From: Phycisphaerales bacterium
GTDB lineage: Bacteria > Planctomycetota > Phycisphaerae > Phycisphaerales > SM1A02
Assembly (NCBI GenBank): GCA_020427625.1
Contig: JAGQOI010000154.1
Span: 1-13,776 of the forward strand
Reading direction: 5' to 3'
DNA: 13,776 bases
Shown here: positions 1 to 8,703 of the stretch, piece by piece
Layout of the letters: each line of letters opens with the position of its first letter
Position numbering within the stretch: position 1 is the first letter of the stretch
The notes under the pieces: model-generated
Seen by the model: the letters and a program-made list of their open reading frames with translations, nothing else
The model's database searches: none
Told to the model about the DNA's origin: nothing
Position numbers and translations under genes: made by a program

Positions 1-8
1 CGTGGTCG

Positions 9-14
9 TATACT
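9..14 (+). promoter_or_regulatory. candidate -10 box of the kinase gene
   Basis: TATACT matches the sigma-70 -10 consensus TATAAT at five of six positions and is unusual in such GC-rich DNA. Transcription would begin near 20-22, giving a leader of about 30 nt before the ATG at 54. The -35 region lies outside the window, so this cannot be confirmed. An alternative is that the first 29 bases are the end of an upstream gene, because one frame reads open to a TGA at 27-29. Confidence 0.35.
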
Positions 15-53
15 CGGGACGCCTCCTGAGCCGCCCTTCCGGACGTGCGACCC

Positions 54-2495
54 ATGCCTGACGACCCGACTCCGCCGGTGGACCCGTCGAACGCGGACAC
101 GCGCCGGGATGCGCCGCCACGCGATCCGCGACTGCCGAAGCAGATCGGGCACTACCGGATCCGGCGGGTCATTGCCTCCGGCGGCATGGGGACGGTCTAC
201 GAGGCGCTTCAGGACAACCCGCGTCGGAAGGTCGCGCTGAAGGTCATGCGGCGAGGCCTGGCCGCGCCGTCGATGCTGCGCCGCTTCGAGTACGAGTCGC
301 AGATCCTCGGCACGCTCCGACACCCGCACATCGCGCAGGTCTACGAGGCGGGAACGCACGAGGACCAGGGTGAATGCGTGCCGTACTTCGCGATGGAGTT
401 CATTCCCGGCGCCCGCCCGGTGACCGACTACGCCGCGGCGATGCGCCTCGACCTCGCCGCGCGCCTCGCGCTGTTCACGACGATCTGCGATGCGGTGCAT
501 CACGGGCACCAGAAGGGCGTGATCCATCGCGACCTGAAGCCGGACAACATCCTCGTCGATTCGAGCGGGGACGCGAAGGTCATCGATTTCGGCGTCGCCC
601 GCGCGACGAACTCCGACCTCGCGGTGACGACGATGCAGACCGACGTCGGCCAGATCATCGGGACCGTGCAGTACATGAGCCCGGAACAGATCGCGGGCAA
701 TCCGGACGACATCGACACCCGCAGCGACGTCTACGCCCTCGGCGTCATCCTGTATGAACTCGTGGGCGAAGGACTGCCCTACGACGTGAGCCGCGCGTCG
801 ATCTTCGAGGCGAGCCGCATCATCCGCGAATCGAACCCGATGCGTCCGAGCACCCGCAACACGGCGCTCCGCGGCGACCTCGAGACGATCATCCTCAAGG
901 CCCTGGAGAAGGACCGCGATCGACGGTTCGATTCGGCGCGGGCGCTCGCCGACGACATCGATCGTTTTCTCCGCGGCGACGCCATCGCCGCCCGTCCGGC
1001 CTCCGTCGGCTACCAGGTGCGCATGTTCGCCCGCCGGCACAAGGCCGTCGCGTCGGCGCTGCTCACCGTGCTGGTCGTGTCCGTCACGGCCGCGGTCGTG
1101 AGCACCGTGCTGTGGCGCCACGCCGAGGCGGCGCGTCGCGCAGAGGCGACGGCCCGACAGGACGCCGATGCGAAGAACCTCGCCGCCCGCGAATTCCTGT
1201 CCGTCATCGACCGCATCCTGAACATCACGAACCCGACCGAGGTCGAGGGCGGCACCGTCGACGTGCTCGCCGTGCTCGAGGACGTCGAGGCGCAACTCGA
1301 CGGCGGCATGGAAGGCGTCGCCGCCCTGCCCGGGTTCGAGGCCATCCTGCGCCGGAGCATCGGTTCGACGTACCGCGACCTCGGACACCTCGACGCCGCC
1401 GAACGCAACCTCGTCCGCGCCCACGAACTCAGCCGCAGCGTCGACGGACCGGAGTTCCGCTCCGACCTCACCCGCACGATGAACAGCCTCGCCATCCTCT
1501 ACCGACAGAACGGCGCACCCGAACGCGCCATCCCCCTCCTCCGCGAGGCGCTGGCGATGATGGATGAACTCCCCGACATGGCGATGACCGGCGCATCGAC
1601 GTCGCACAACCTTGCGACCGCCTACACCGCGGCCGGCGATCTGACGGCCGCGCTCGCCCAGTGGGAGGACGCCCTTGCCCGTCACGAAACGGCGATGGAG
1701 CCGGACGACGTGCGCCTGGCGATCGTGACGTCCGGCTACGGGGCGATGCTCGGCTCGGTCGGGCGCGAATCCGAGGCCGAGCCCATGCTGCGCCGGGCGG
1801 TGGAGCGGTTCCGGGCGGCGTTCCCGGACGGGCATCCGCACGTCGCGACGGCGCTCATGAACCTCGGCGTGTTCCTCGGGCGGCTCGACCGGTTCGCCGA
1901 GGCCCTGACGGCGGAGGAGGAAGCCGCCGCCATCTACGCCGCGCACCTCGCCCCGACCCACCCGTTCCTCGGCACCGCGCGACGGAACCTCGGCGCCACC
2001 GCGTACGGCATGCACGACTACCCCCGCGCCATCACCGAGTTCCGCGAGGCGCTGCGGATCTTCGTGCAGAACCGCGGCTCTCACCTCGACGTGCTGGACA
2101 CGAAACTCCATCTCGCCCGCGCCCTGGCCGCGTCCGACGCGTTCGACGAGGCGTACTCGCTGCTCGTCGAACTCGACGCGACCTTCAGCGATCCGGAGCA
2201 GTGCCCGCAGCCGTGGTCGCGCGGCCTGACGATCTCCCTCCTCGGCCAGGTCATGGAGGCGCTCGATCGCGGATCGCTGTCCGAACGCGAGCGCCTGCTC
2301 ATCGCGGGCTTCGATGCGCTCGATGCGCTCGATCTCCCGCAGACCGACTACGCGCAGGCCGCGGCCGACGCCGTCGCACGGTTCTACGACCGGCACGACC
2401 GGGCCGCGGAGGCGCCGGCCTGGCGTCAGCGGGCGGCGGAGCGCCCGCGCGTCACGACGGTGGAGTCGCCGGCCGACGACGTCGACGACGAATGA
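54..2495 (+). CDS. membrane-anchored Ser/Thr protein kinase with C-terminal TPR region
   Basis: This is a PknB-type (Hanks) kinase of 813 aa, expected to phosphorylate Ser/Thr on unidentified partners in the cytoplasm. The kinase domain spans about residues 34-305 and all key motifs are intact: the Gly-rich loop SGGMGTVYEA (about 42-51), Lys63 in VALKV, HRD at 158-160 followed by LKPDN, DFG at 178-180, and SPEQ from 209. A single hydrophobic span at about 333-355, with Arg/His/Lys on its N-terminal side, should anchor the protein and place the rest outside the cytoplasm. A charged linker and about seven TPR-like helical pairs follow (about 428-715), ending in an acidic tail. This layout is common in planctomycetes, often next to an ECF sigma factor gene; what lies upstream here is outside the window. 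The ATG at 54 was chosen, but an in-frame GTG at 45 would add three residues and neither has a clear Shine-Dalgarno. The ligand and substrates cannot be read from sequence. Confidence 0.93.
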   Translation: MPDDPTPPVDPSNADTRRDAPPRDPRLPKQIGHYRIRRVIASGGMGTVYEALQDNPRRKVALKVMRRGLAAPSMLRRFEYESQILGTLRHPHIAQVYEAGTHEDQGECVPYFAMEFIPGARPVTDYAAAMRLDLAARLALFTTICDAVHHGHQKGVIHRDLKPDNILVDSSGDAKVIDFGVARATNSDLAVTTMQTDVGQIIGTVQYMSPEQIAGNPDDIDTRSDVYALGVILYELVGEGLPYDVSRASIFEASRIIRESNPMRPSTRNTALRGDLETIILKALEKDRDRRFDSARALADDIDRFLRGDAIAARPASVGYQVRMFARRHKAVASALLTVLVVSVTAAVVSTVLWRHAEAARRAEATARQDADAKNLAAREFLSVIDRILNITNPTEVEGGTVDVLAVLEDVEAQLDGGMEGVAALPGFEAILRRSIGSTYRDLGHLDAAERNLVRAHELSRSVDGPEFRSDLTRTMNSLAILYRQNGAPERAIPLLREALAMMDELPDMAMTGASTSHNLATAYTAAGDLTAALAQWEDALARHETAMEPDDVRLAIVTSGYGAMLGSVGRESEAEPMLRRAVERFRAAFPDGHPHVATALMNLGVFLGRLDRFAEALTAEEEAAAIYAAHLAPTHPFLGTARRNLGATAYGMHDYPRAITEFREALRIFVQNRGSHLDVLDTKLHLARALAASDAFDEAYSLLVELDATFSDPEQCPQPWSRGLTISLLGQVMEALDRGSLSERERLLIAGFDALDALDLPQTDYAQAAADAVARFYDRHDRAAEAPAWRQRAAERPRVTTVESPADDVDDE

Positions 2496-2539
2496 CGGAC
2501 GTCCGATCCGGCAAGGAACGGCTCGCCTCCCATGAAGAA

Positions 2540-2561
2540 CCGGACCCCGCGGGGGGTCCGG
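2540..2561. terminator. bidirectional terminator between the convergent kinase and ppdK genes
   Basis: The sequence holds a perfect 9-bp stem, CCGGACCCC/GGGGTCCGG, with the 4-nt loop GCGG. It sits 44 nt after the kinase stop and 30 nt beyond the ppdK stop. Read on the minus strand the stem is followed by TTCTTC, a weak U-rich tail, so it fits best as the ppdK terminator. On the plus strand the tail is TGTGG, so termination there would be weaker. Confidence 0.7.
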
Positions 2562-2591
2562 TGTGGTCGATCGCGGGATGGGATGGCTGGG

Positions 2592-5309
<2,718 letters not shown>

Positions 5310-5346
5310 GCGAGGTGGGGTCCTGGAAGGCGGAGAGAAGAGGGAG

Positions 5347-5352
5347 AGTGTA
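5347..5352 (-). promoter_or_regulatory. weak candidate extended -10 box for ppdK
   Basis: On the minus strand this reads TGC-TACACT, an extended -10-like element (TGn followed by a 4/6 match to TATAAT), about 37 nt upstream of the ATG at 5309. No convincing -35 box lies 16-18 nt further up. The prediction would give a leader of about 30 nt. Confidence 0.25.
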
Positions 5353-5413
5353 GCAGCATGGCGCAGACGGACCACCGGCTCCGGTCCCGCGCGGCTGAAT
5401 CCCCGTCAAACCC

Positions 5414-5419
5414 TATGAT
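5414..5419 (+). promoter_or_regulatory. candidate -10 box placing the pabB transcript start at its ATG
   Basis: TATGAT (5/6 match to TATAAT) ends 7 nt before the ATG at 5427. A transcript starting the usual 6-8 nt after a -10 box would begin at or next to that A, making the mRNA leaderless. No Shine-Dalgarno is present and no good -35 box was seen. The hexamer overlaps an alternative in-frame ATG at 5415, which argues against that upstream start. Confidence 0.45.
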
Positions 5420-5426
5420 CCCGCAC

Positions 5427-6818
5427 ATGACGGGTGTTCCCCCGACCGCCATCCCGGACGTCCTCACGCCGCTCGACGTCGCCGCCCGATGGCCCGTCGA
5501 GCGACCGCTCGTCATGCTGCACTCCGGACGACCCCACCCGCGCTGGTCCCGGCGCACCGTCCTCGCCGCGCCCGCGGCGGTGTTCCGGCACGACGGGCGA
5601 CGGTCGACGTTCGAGGTGCTCGACCACCGGTGGACCGCGACGACGCCCGACTTCACCGACGATCCGCTCGCCGACCTCCAGACCCTCGTCGACCTCGGCG
5701 CGTCGACCCACCCGTCCCGGGCGCCGTTCGAATCCGGTTGGATCGGCGCCCTGTCGTACGACCTCGGACGACGTCTGGAGCCGGCGGCGACGTCGAGCGG
5801 CGGCGCGATCGACGATCGCGATTGGCCGCTCGTGTCGTTCGCGTTCTGTCCCGACCCGTTCGTCTACGACCACGATCGCGCCGCCTGGCGGACGACGCCG
5901 ACGCTCCCGCTCCGGTCCGGACCGCCCGACGCGCCGCCGAGCGTCGGACGCCTCGCGTCGACCTCGACGCCCGAGGCGCACCGCGGCGCGGTCGCGCGGG
6001 CGATCGAGTACATCGCGGCCGGCGACATCTTCCAGGCGAACATCACGCAGCGGGTGTCGGCGACGTTCGCCGGGTCGACCCGCGACCTCATGGCGGCGGC
6101 GATGCGCCGGGCCCGGCCGTGGTATGCCGCGTACCTCGAATGCCCCGACGGACGGACGCTGCTGTCGCTGAGTCCCGAGCTGTTCCTCGAGGTCGACGGG
6201 TCGACGCGTACGGTGGTGACGCGTCCGATCAAGGGCACGCGCCCGTCGAGCATCGATCCGGCCGAACTGCTCGCGTCGGCGAAGGACGCGGCCGAGCTCA
6301 CGATGATCATCGACCTCATGCGCAACGATCTCGGACGCGTCTGCCGCGTCGGGTCCGTCCGGGTGACGGAAGCGCGTCGGCTCGAATCGCACCCGACCGT
6401 CCACCACACGGTGGGCGAGGTCGTCGGCACGCTGCGACCGGACGTCGATCTCGCGGCCCTGCTTCGGGCGACGTTCCCGGGCGGCTCGGTGACGGGGGCG
6501 CCGAAGATCCGCGCGATGCAGATCATCGACGAACTCGAACCCGTCCGCCGCGGCCCGTACTGCGGAAGCATCGGCTGGGTCGGCACGGACGGCACGATCG
6601 CGCTGAACATCGCGATCCGCACGGTGGCGCTGTCGGGCGCGCGGTCGCCGGGACGGTTTGACGCCCTGGTCGGGCGTCTGGACTACGGCGCCGGCGGCGG
6701 GATCGTCGCCGACTCCCGACCGGACGCCGAATATCGGGAGAGTCTCGACAAGATCGCCGTCCTCCAGGCCATCCTCGCCGACCTCGGCGCCGATTCCGCG
6801 GTGCATCCGGTCGCGTAG
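5427..6818 (+). CDS. pabB: aminodeoxychorismate synthase component I
   Basis: PabB aminates chorismate to 4-amino-4-deoxychorismate, the committed step of p-aminobenzoate and folate synthesis in the cytoplasm, using ammonia from a PabA/TrpG-type amidotransferase. The protein is 463 aa (E. coli PabB is 453). The N-terminal half carries GWIGALSYDLGRRLEP. The C-terminal chorismate-binding domain has AGDIFQANITQR, SLSPELFLE, PIKGTRP with Lys269, LIMRNDLG-like IIDLMRNDLGR, and PGGSVTGAPK ending at residue 360. The Lys in PIKGT separates aminodeoxychorismate synthase from anthranilate synthase (TrpE), which has Ala there. No pabA or pabC lies nearby, so the glutaminase partner must be elsewhere, perhaps a shared TrpG. 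The start at 5427 was chosen over the in-frame ATG at 5415 because a TATGAT -10 box covers 5414-5419. The frame is open far upstream through antisense ppdK, which is not part of the gene. Confidence 0.94.
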   Translation: MTGVPPTAIPDVLTPLDVAARWPVERPLVMLHSGRPHPRWSRRTVLAAPAAVFRHDGRRSTFEVLDHRWTATTPDFTDDPLADLQTLVDLGASTHPSRAPFESGWIGALSYDLGRRLEPAATSSGGAIDDRDWPLVSFAFCPDPFVYDHDRAAWRTTPTLPLRSGPPDAPPSVGRLASTSTPEAHRGAVARAIEYIAAGDIFQANITQRVSATFAGSTRDLMAAAMRRARPWYAAYLECPDGRTLLSLSPELFLEVDGSTRTVVTRPIKGTRPSSIDPAELLASAKDAAELTMIIDLMRNDLGRVCRVGSVRVTEARRLESHPTVHHTVGEVVGTLRPDVDLAALLRATFPGGSVTGAPKIRAMQIIDELEPVRRGPYCGSIGWVGTDGTIALNIAIRTVALSGARSPGRFDALVGRLDYGAGGGIVADSRPDAEYRESLDKIAVLQAILADLGADSAVHPVA

Positions 6819-7075
6819 ATGCATGCGGCTCCGGACCGGCGGGCGGGGCTGCACGACGATTTCGTGAATTCCGACGGTTCGACCCATCCCGATCCGGGCC
6901 CGGTCGTAGACCATGGACGACGGGCCGCGCGCCCGACGGGAATTCTGCGCGGCCGTGCAAGGGACGGGCCGCGTCATGACATCGCCCGAGTACGGTACGG
7001 AGTCGACCGACTCGGACGTCATATCGAGCCGTCGCGCCGGCCCGCCGCGCCGGGCGTGCACACCGATTCACAACC

Positions 7076-7093
7076 TGGGATCGCATGATCCCA
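7076..7093 (+). promoter_or_regulatory. hairpin or operator just upstream of the CHRD gene RBS
   Basis: Perfect inverted repeat TGGGATC-GCAT-GATCCCA ends 9 nt before the Shine-Dalgarno and 25 nt before the start codon. It could be a leader stem-loop that protects or tunes the mRNA, or a protein-binding operator. A further ATCCCAG copy of the right arm follows at once. Function is inferred from position only. Confidence 0.4.
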
Positions 7094-7102
7094 ATCCCAG
7101 CA

Positions 7103-7107
7103 AGGAG
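7103..7107 (+). promoter_or_regulatory. Shine-Dalgarno of the CHRD gene
   Basis: AGGAG, within a purine-rich AAGGAGAAGAAG run, lies 11 nt before the ATG at 7119. It fixes the start that yields a clean signal peptide. It is one of only two clear Shine-Dalgarno sites in the window; the other also serves an exported dockerin-type protein. Confidence 0.7.
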
Positions 7108-7118
7108 AAGAAGACCTC

Positions 7119-8408
7119 ATGAAGATGCAACGATTCACGATTCTGCGCGCCGCGGGAGCCGCGCTGCTTGCGGTCGCCTTTGCGGCGCCCTCGTTCGCCT
7201 CGGACCCGGTGGTGATGGTGTGCGAGGTGCGCGGCGGCCAGGTGAATCCGCCGACGGGCAGCGCCGGGTTCGGCTGCGGTCGCTTCATCATTGATACGGA
7301 TGCGAACACGGTGTCGTACCGGATCGCGTTCACGGGGATGACCGGTCCGGACACGGCCGCGCACATTCATGGTCCGGCCGACATCGGCGCGAACGCCGGC
7401 GTGCAGCACAACCTCGGCACGGGCAATCCGAAGGTCGGGGTGTGGACGTATCCGGAAGCTCTGGAGGGGGACATTCTCGGCGGCAAGATGTACGTGAACA
7501 TTCATTCCGCGGCGTTTCCCGGAGGGGAGATTCGCGGGCAGATCGTCGACATGGTCGCGAGCCTGAACGGAGCGCAGAACGGCAACGGCACGCCGAGCAG
7601 CGGCTGGGGCGCGTTCATGATCGACACCGCGACGAACACGCTCGACTACCACATCGTGATCGAGAGCCTGACGGCGGCGGAGACCGCGGCTCACATTCAC
7701 GGGTACGTGCCGCACGGCACGAATGCGGGCGTCGCCTTCGGTCTCGGCGTCGGCGCCGTGAAGACGGGTTCGTGGACGTATCCGGAGGCGAACGAGGCGA
7801 AGATCCTCGGCGGCCTGACGTACGTGAACGTCCATACGACGGCCTTTCCCGGCGGCGAGATCCGCGGGCAGATCACCAGCCTGGTGAACCCGCTCGATTC
7901 GCAGCAGGAGGTGCCGCCGGTCGCGTCGCCCGGTTCCGCGGGATGTGCGTTCCTGTCGATCGACACGGACGCCAACGTGCTCGGGTACGACTTCCGGTAC
8001 GGCGGCCTGAGCGGCGCGGCGACCGCGTCGCACATTCACGGCTTTGCCGCGCCCGGCGCGAACGCGGGCGTGCTGCACGGCGTCGGCACGGCGAACCCGG
8101 CGGTGGGTCAGTGGGCCTTTGCCGCGGCGCAGCAGCCTGATCTGCTGGCGGGTCTGACGTACTACAACGTGCACACGGCGGCGTTCCCGGGCGGGAACGT
8201 TCGCGGACAGTTGCGGTTCGACTTCAAGCCGCCCGCGCCGCCCTGCGTCGAGGATCTCGACAACGACGGCACGGTGGGTCCGGGCGACCTCGCGCAGCTT
8301 CTCGCGGCGTGGGGCCCGAATCCCGGCCATCCGGCGGACTTCGACAATGACGGCACGGTGGGCCCGGCCGATCTCGCGGTGCTCCTCGCCGCGTGGGGTC
8401 CCTGCTGA
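7119..8408 (+). CDS. exported triple CHRD-domain protein with C-terminal dockerin-like module
   Basis: This is a 429-aa secreted protein. Residues 1-27 form a signal peptide (basic MKMQR start, Ala/Leu core, likely cleavage after SFA). Three CHRD (chordin-type) domains of about 110 aa follow. Each has an A/S-HIHG motif (His pairs at 82/84, 192/194 and 305/307) and ends in the NxHxxAFPGGxxRGQ signature. The repeated HIH and N-x-H histidines could bind metal, though CHRD domains have no settled biochemical role in bacteria. A linker leads to Cys376 and a dockerin-like pair of Asp-rich loops (DLDNDGTVGPGDL and DFDNDGTVGPADL), each followed by a LLAAWGP helix, with Cys429 as the last residue. This tail resembles the 'GC-type dockerin' of planctomycetes, probably an envelope-sorting or anchoring signal. 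The gene is convergent with the LVIVD gene, whose product has a related tail. It appears monocistronic, with its own RBS and terminator. Confidence 0.9.
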   Translation: MKMQRFTILRAAGAALLAVAFAAPSFASDPVVMVCEVRGGQVNPPTGSAGFGCGRFIIDTDANTVSYRIAFTGMTGPDTAAHIHGPADIGANAGVQHNLGTGNPKVGVWTYPEALEGDILGGKMYVNIHSAAFPGGEIRGQIVDMVASLNGAQNGNGTPSSGWGAFMIDTATNTLDYHIVIESLTAAETAAHIHGYVPHGTNAGVAFGLGVGAVKTGSWTYPEANEAKILGGLTYVNVHTTAFPGGEIRGQITSLVNPLDSQQEVPPVASPGSAGCAFLSIDTDANVLGYDFRYGGLSGAATASHIHGFAAPGANAGVLHGVGTANPAVGQWAFAAAQQPDLLAGLTYYNVHTAAFPGGNVRGQLRFDFKPPAPPCVEDLDNDGTVGPGDLAQLLAAWGPNPGHPADFDNDGTVGPADLAVLLAAWGPC

Positions 8409-8458
8409 TCGTTCAGGATCAACCTCGATTCGTCCGTCTCGTACGGACCATCCATCCG

Positions 8459-8486
8459 CGCCCCCGGCCCTCGCCGGGGGCGTTTT
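8459..8486 (+). terminator. Rho-independent terminator of the CHRD gene
   Basis: A perfect 10-bp stem, CGCCCCCGGC/GCCGGGGGCG, with loop CCTC is followed by TTTTC, 50 nt after the stop codon. A smaller 6-bp hairpin (GTCCGT/ACGGAC, 8432-8448) precedes it. This is the most canonical terminator in the window. Confidence 0.85.
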
Positions 8487-8509
8487 CGTCGACGGCGTTC
8501 GGGACGGCG

Positions 8510-8538
8510 TTTGGGACAGTTCCGGGAACTGTCCCAAA
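8510..8538. repeat. REP-like palindrome, copy 1
   Basis: This is a perfect 29-bp palindrome: arms TTTGGGACAGTTCC and GGAACTGTCCCAAA around a single central G. It is the longest of three copies between the convergent CHRD and LVIVD genes. As RNA it would form a long stem with a tiny loop. Placement outside coding DNA and clustering resemble REP elements mobilised in trans by RAYT-type Y1 transposases, but none is encoded here. Confidence 0.85.
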
Positions 8539-8606
8539 GCCGCCCGATTCGTCCATGATCCGCAGCCACGGGCGCGCCAGCGGCGTTCACGGTGACATCG
8601 AGGCAC

Positions 8607-8633
8607 TTGGGACAGTTCCGGGAACTGTCCCAA
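8607..8633. repeat. REP-like palindrome, copy 2
   Basis: This copy is identical to copy 1 over 27 bp (arms TTGGGACAGTTCC and GGAACTGTCCCAA, central G). Only the outermost 5' T is replaced by C, while the matching 3' A is kept. It starts 69 bp after copy 1 ends, with unrelated sequence between. Confidence 0.85.
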
Positions 8634-8639
8634 ACCGAG

Positions 8640-8648
8640 TTATCCACA
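8640..8648 (+). promoter_or_regulatory. perfect-consensus DnaA box, isolated
   Basis: TTATCCACA is an exact match to the bacterial DnaA-box consensus. It ends at the base before palindrome copy 3. A single AT-rich 9-mer of this kind is not expected by composition here, but with no second box or AT-rich unwinding element it is not an origin by itself. It could be a titration site, or chance. Confidence 0.35.
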
Positions 8649-8674
8649 TTTGGGACAGTTCCCGGAACTGTCCC
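8649..8674. repeat. REP-like palindrome, copy 3 (inverted, 3' end shortened)
   Basis: This copy starts TTTGGGACAGTTCC and returns as GGAACTGTCCC, so the outer AAA is lost. The central base is C rather than G, which is what an inverted copy of the others would show. It ends 29 nt beyond the stop of the minus-strand LVIVD gene and could act as its transcript-end hairpin. Confidence 0.8.
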
Positions 8675-8693
8675 GGATGCCGTCCCGGATGCC
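8670..8693. repeat. 12-bp tandem duplication
   Basis: Two perfect copies of GTCCCGGATGCC stand head to tail. The first overlaps the end of palindrome copy 3, so the duplication may have arisen at that element's edge. A third partial match (GCCGGAGGC) follows. No function is evident. Confidence 0.6.
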
Positions 8694-8703
8694 GGAGGCG
8701 GCG

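Larger units (their letters stand above)
6819..7118. other. 300-bp non-coding gap between pabB and the CHRD gene
   Basis: The short open frames here have compositions like out-of-frame GC-rich DNA, so no gene is called. The gap holds an imperfectly placed 8-bp inverted repeat GGCCGCGC/GCGCGGCC (6923-6930 and 6947-6954, 16-nt loop, no T tract). It could help end pabB transcription or be chance. A separate 7-bp hairpin and the ribosome-binding site of the next gene lie at its right end. I found no convincing -35/-10 pair for the downstream gene. Confidence 0.5.

Noticed and set aside
1..29. 3' end of an upstream gene ending in TGA at 27-29
   Set aside because: Only eight codons are visible, and the TATACT box in the same stretch is an equally good explanation.
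5427..6818. pabB as anthranilate synthase trpE
   Set aside because: PIKGT with Lys269 is diagnostic of aminodeoxychorismate synthase; TrpE has Ala at that place.
5406..7061. Long minus-strand open frame opposite pabB
   Set aside because: Its Arg-rich composition is typical of the complement of GC-rich coding DNA. There is no recognisable domain, and pabB is certain.
6819..7122. Short plus-strand frames in the pabB-CHRD gap
   Set aside because: Arg/Pro-rich low-quality readings with no RBS that also cross the hairpin and Shine-Dalgarno of the next gene.
7068..8633. Minus-strand open frame opposite the CHRD gene
   Set aside because: It is a shadow of the CHRD gene and runs through the terminator and palindromes, where the palindrome is read as repeated GQFPELSQ peptides.
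8510..8674. Palindrome cluster as a CRISPR array
   Set aside because: There are only three copies, unequal spacers (68 and 15 bp), full palindromes with one inverted copy, and no cas genes.
8510..8674. Palindrome cluster plus DnaA box as a replication origin
   Set aside because: There is only one DnaA box, no AT-rich unwinding element, and no dnaA or dnaN nearby.
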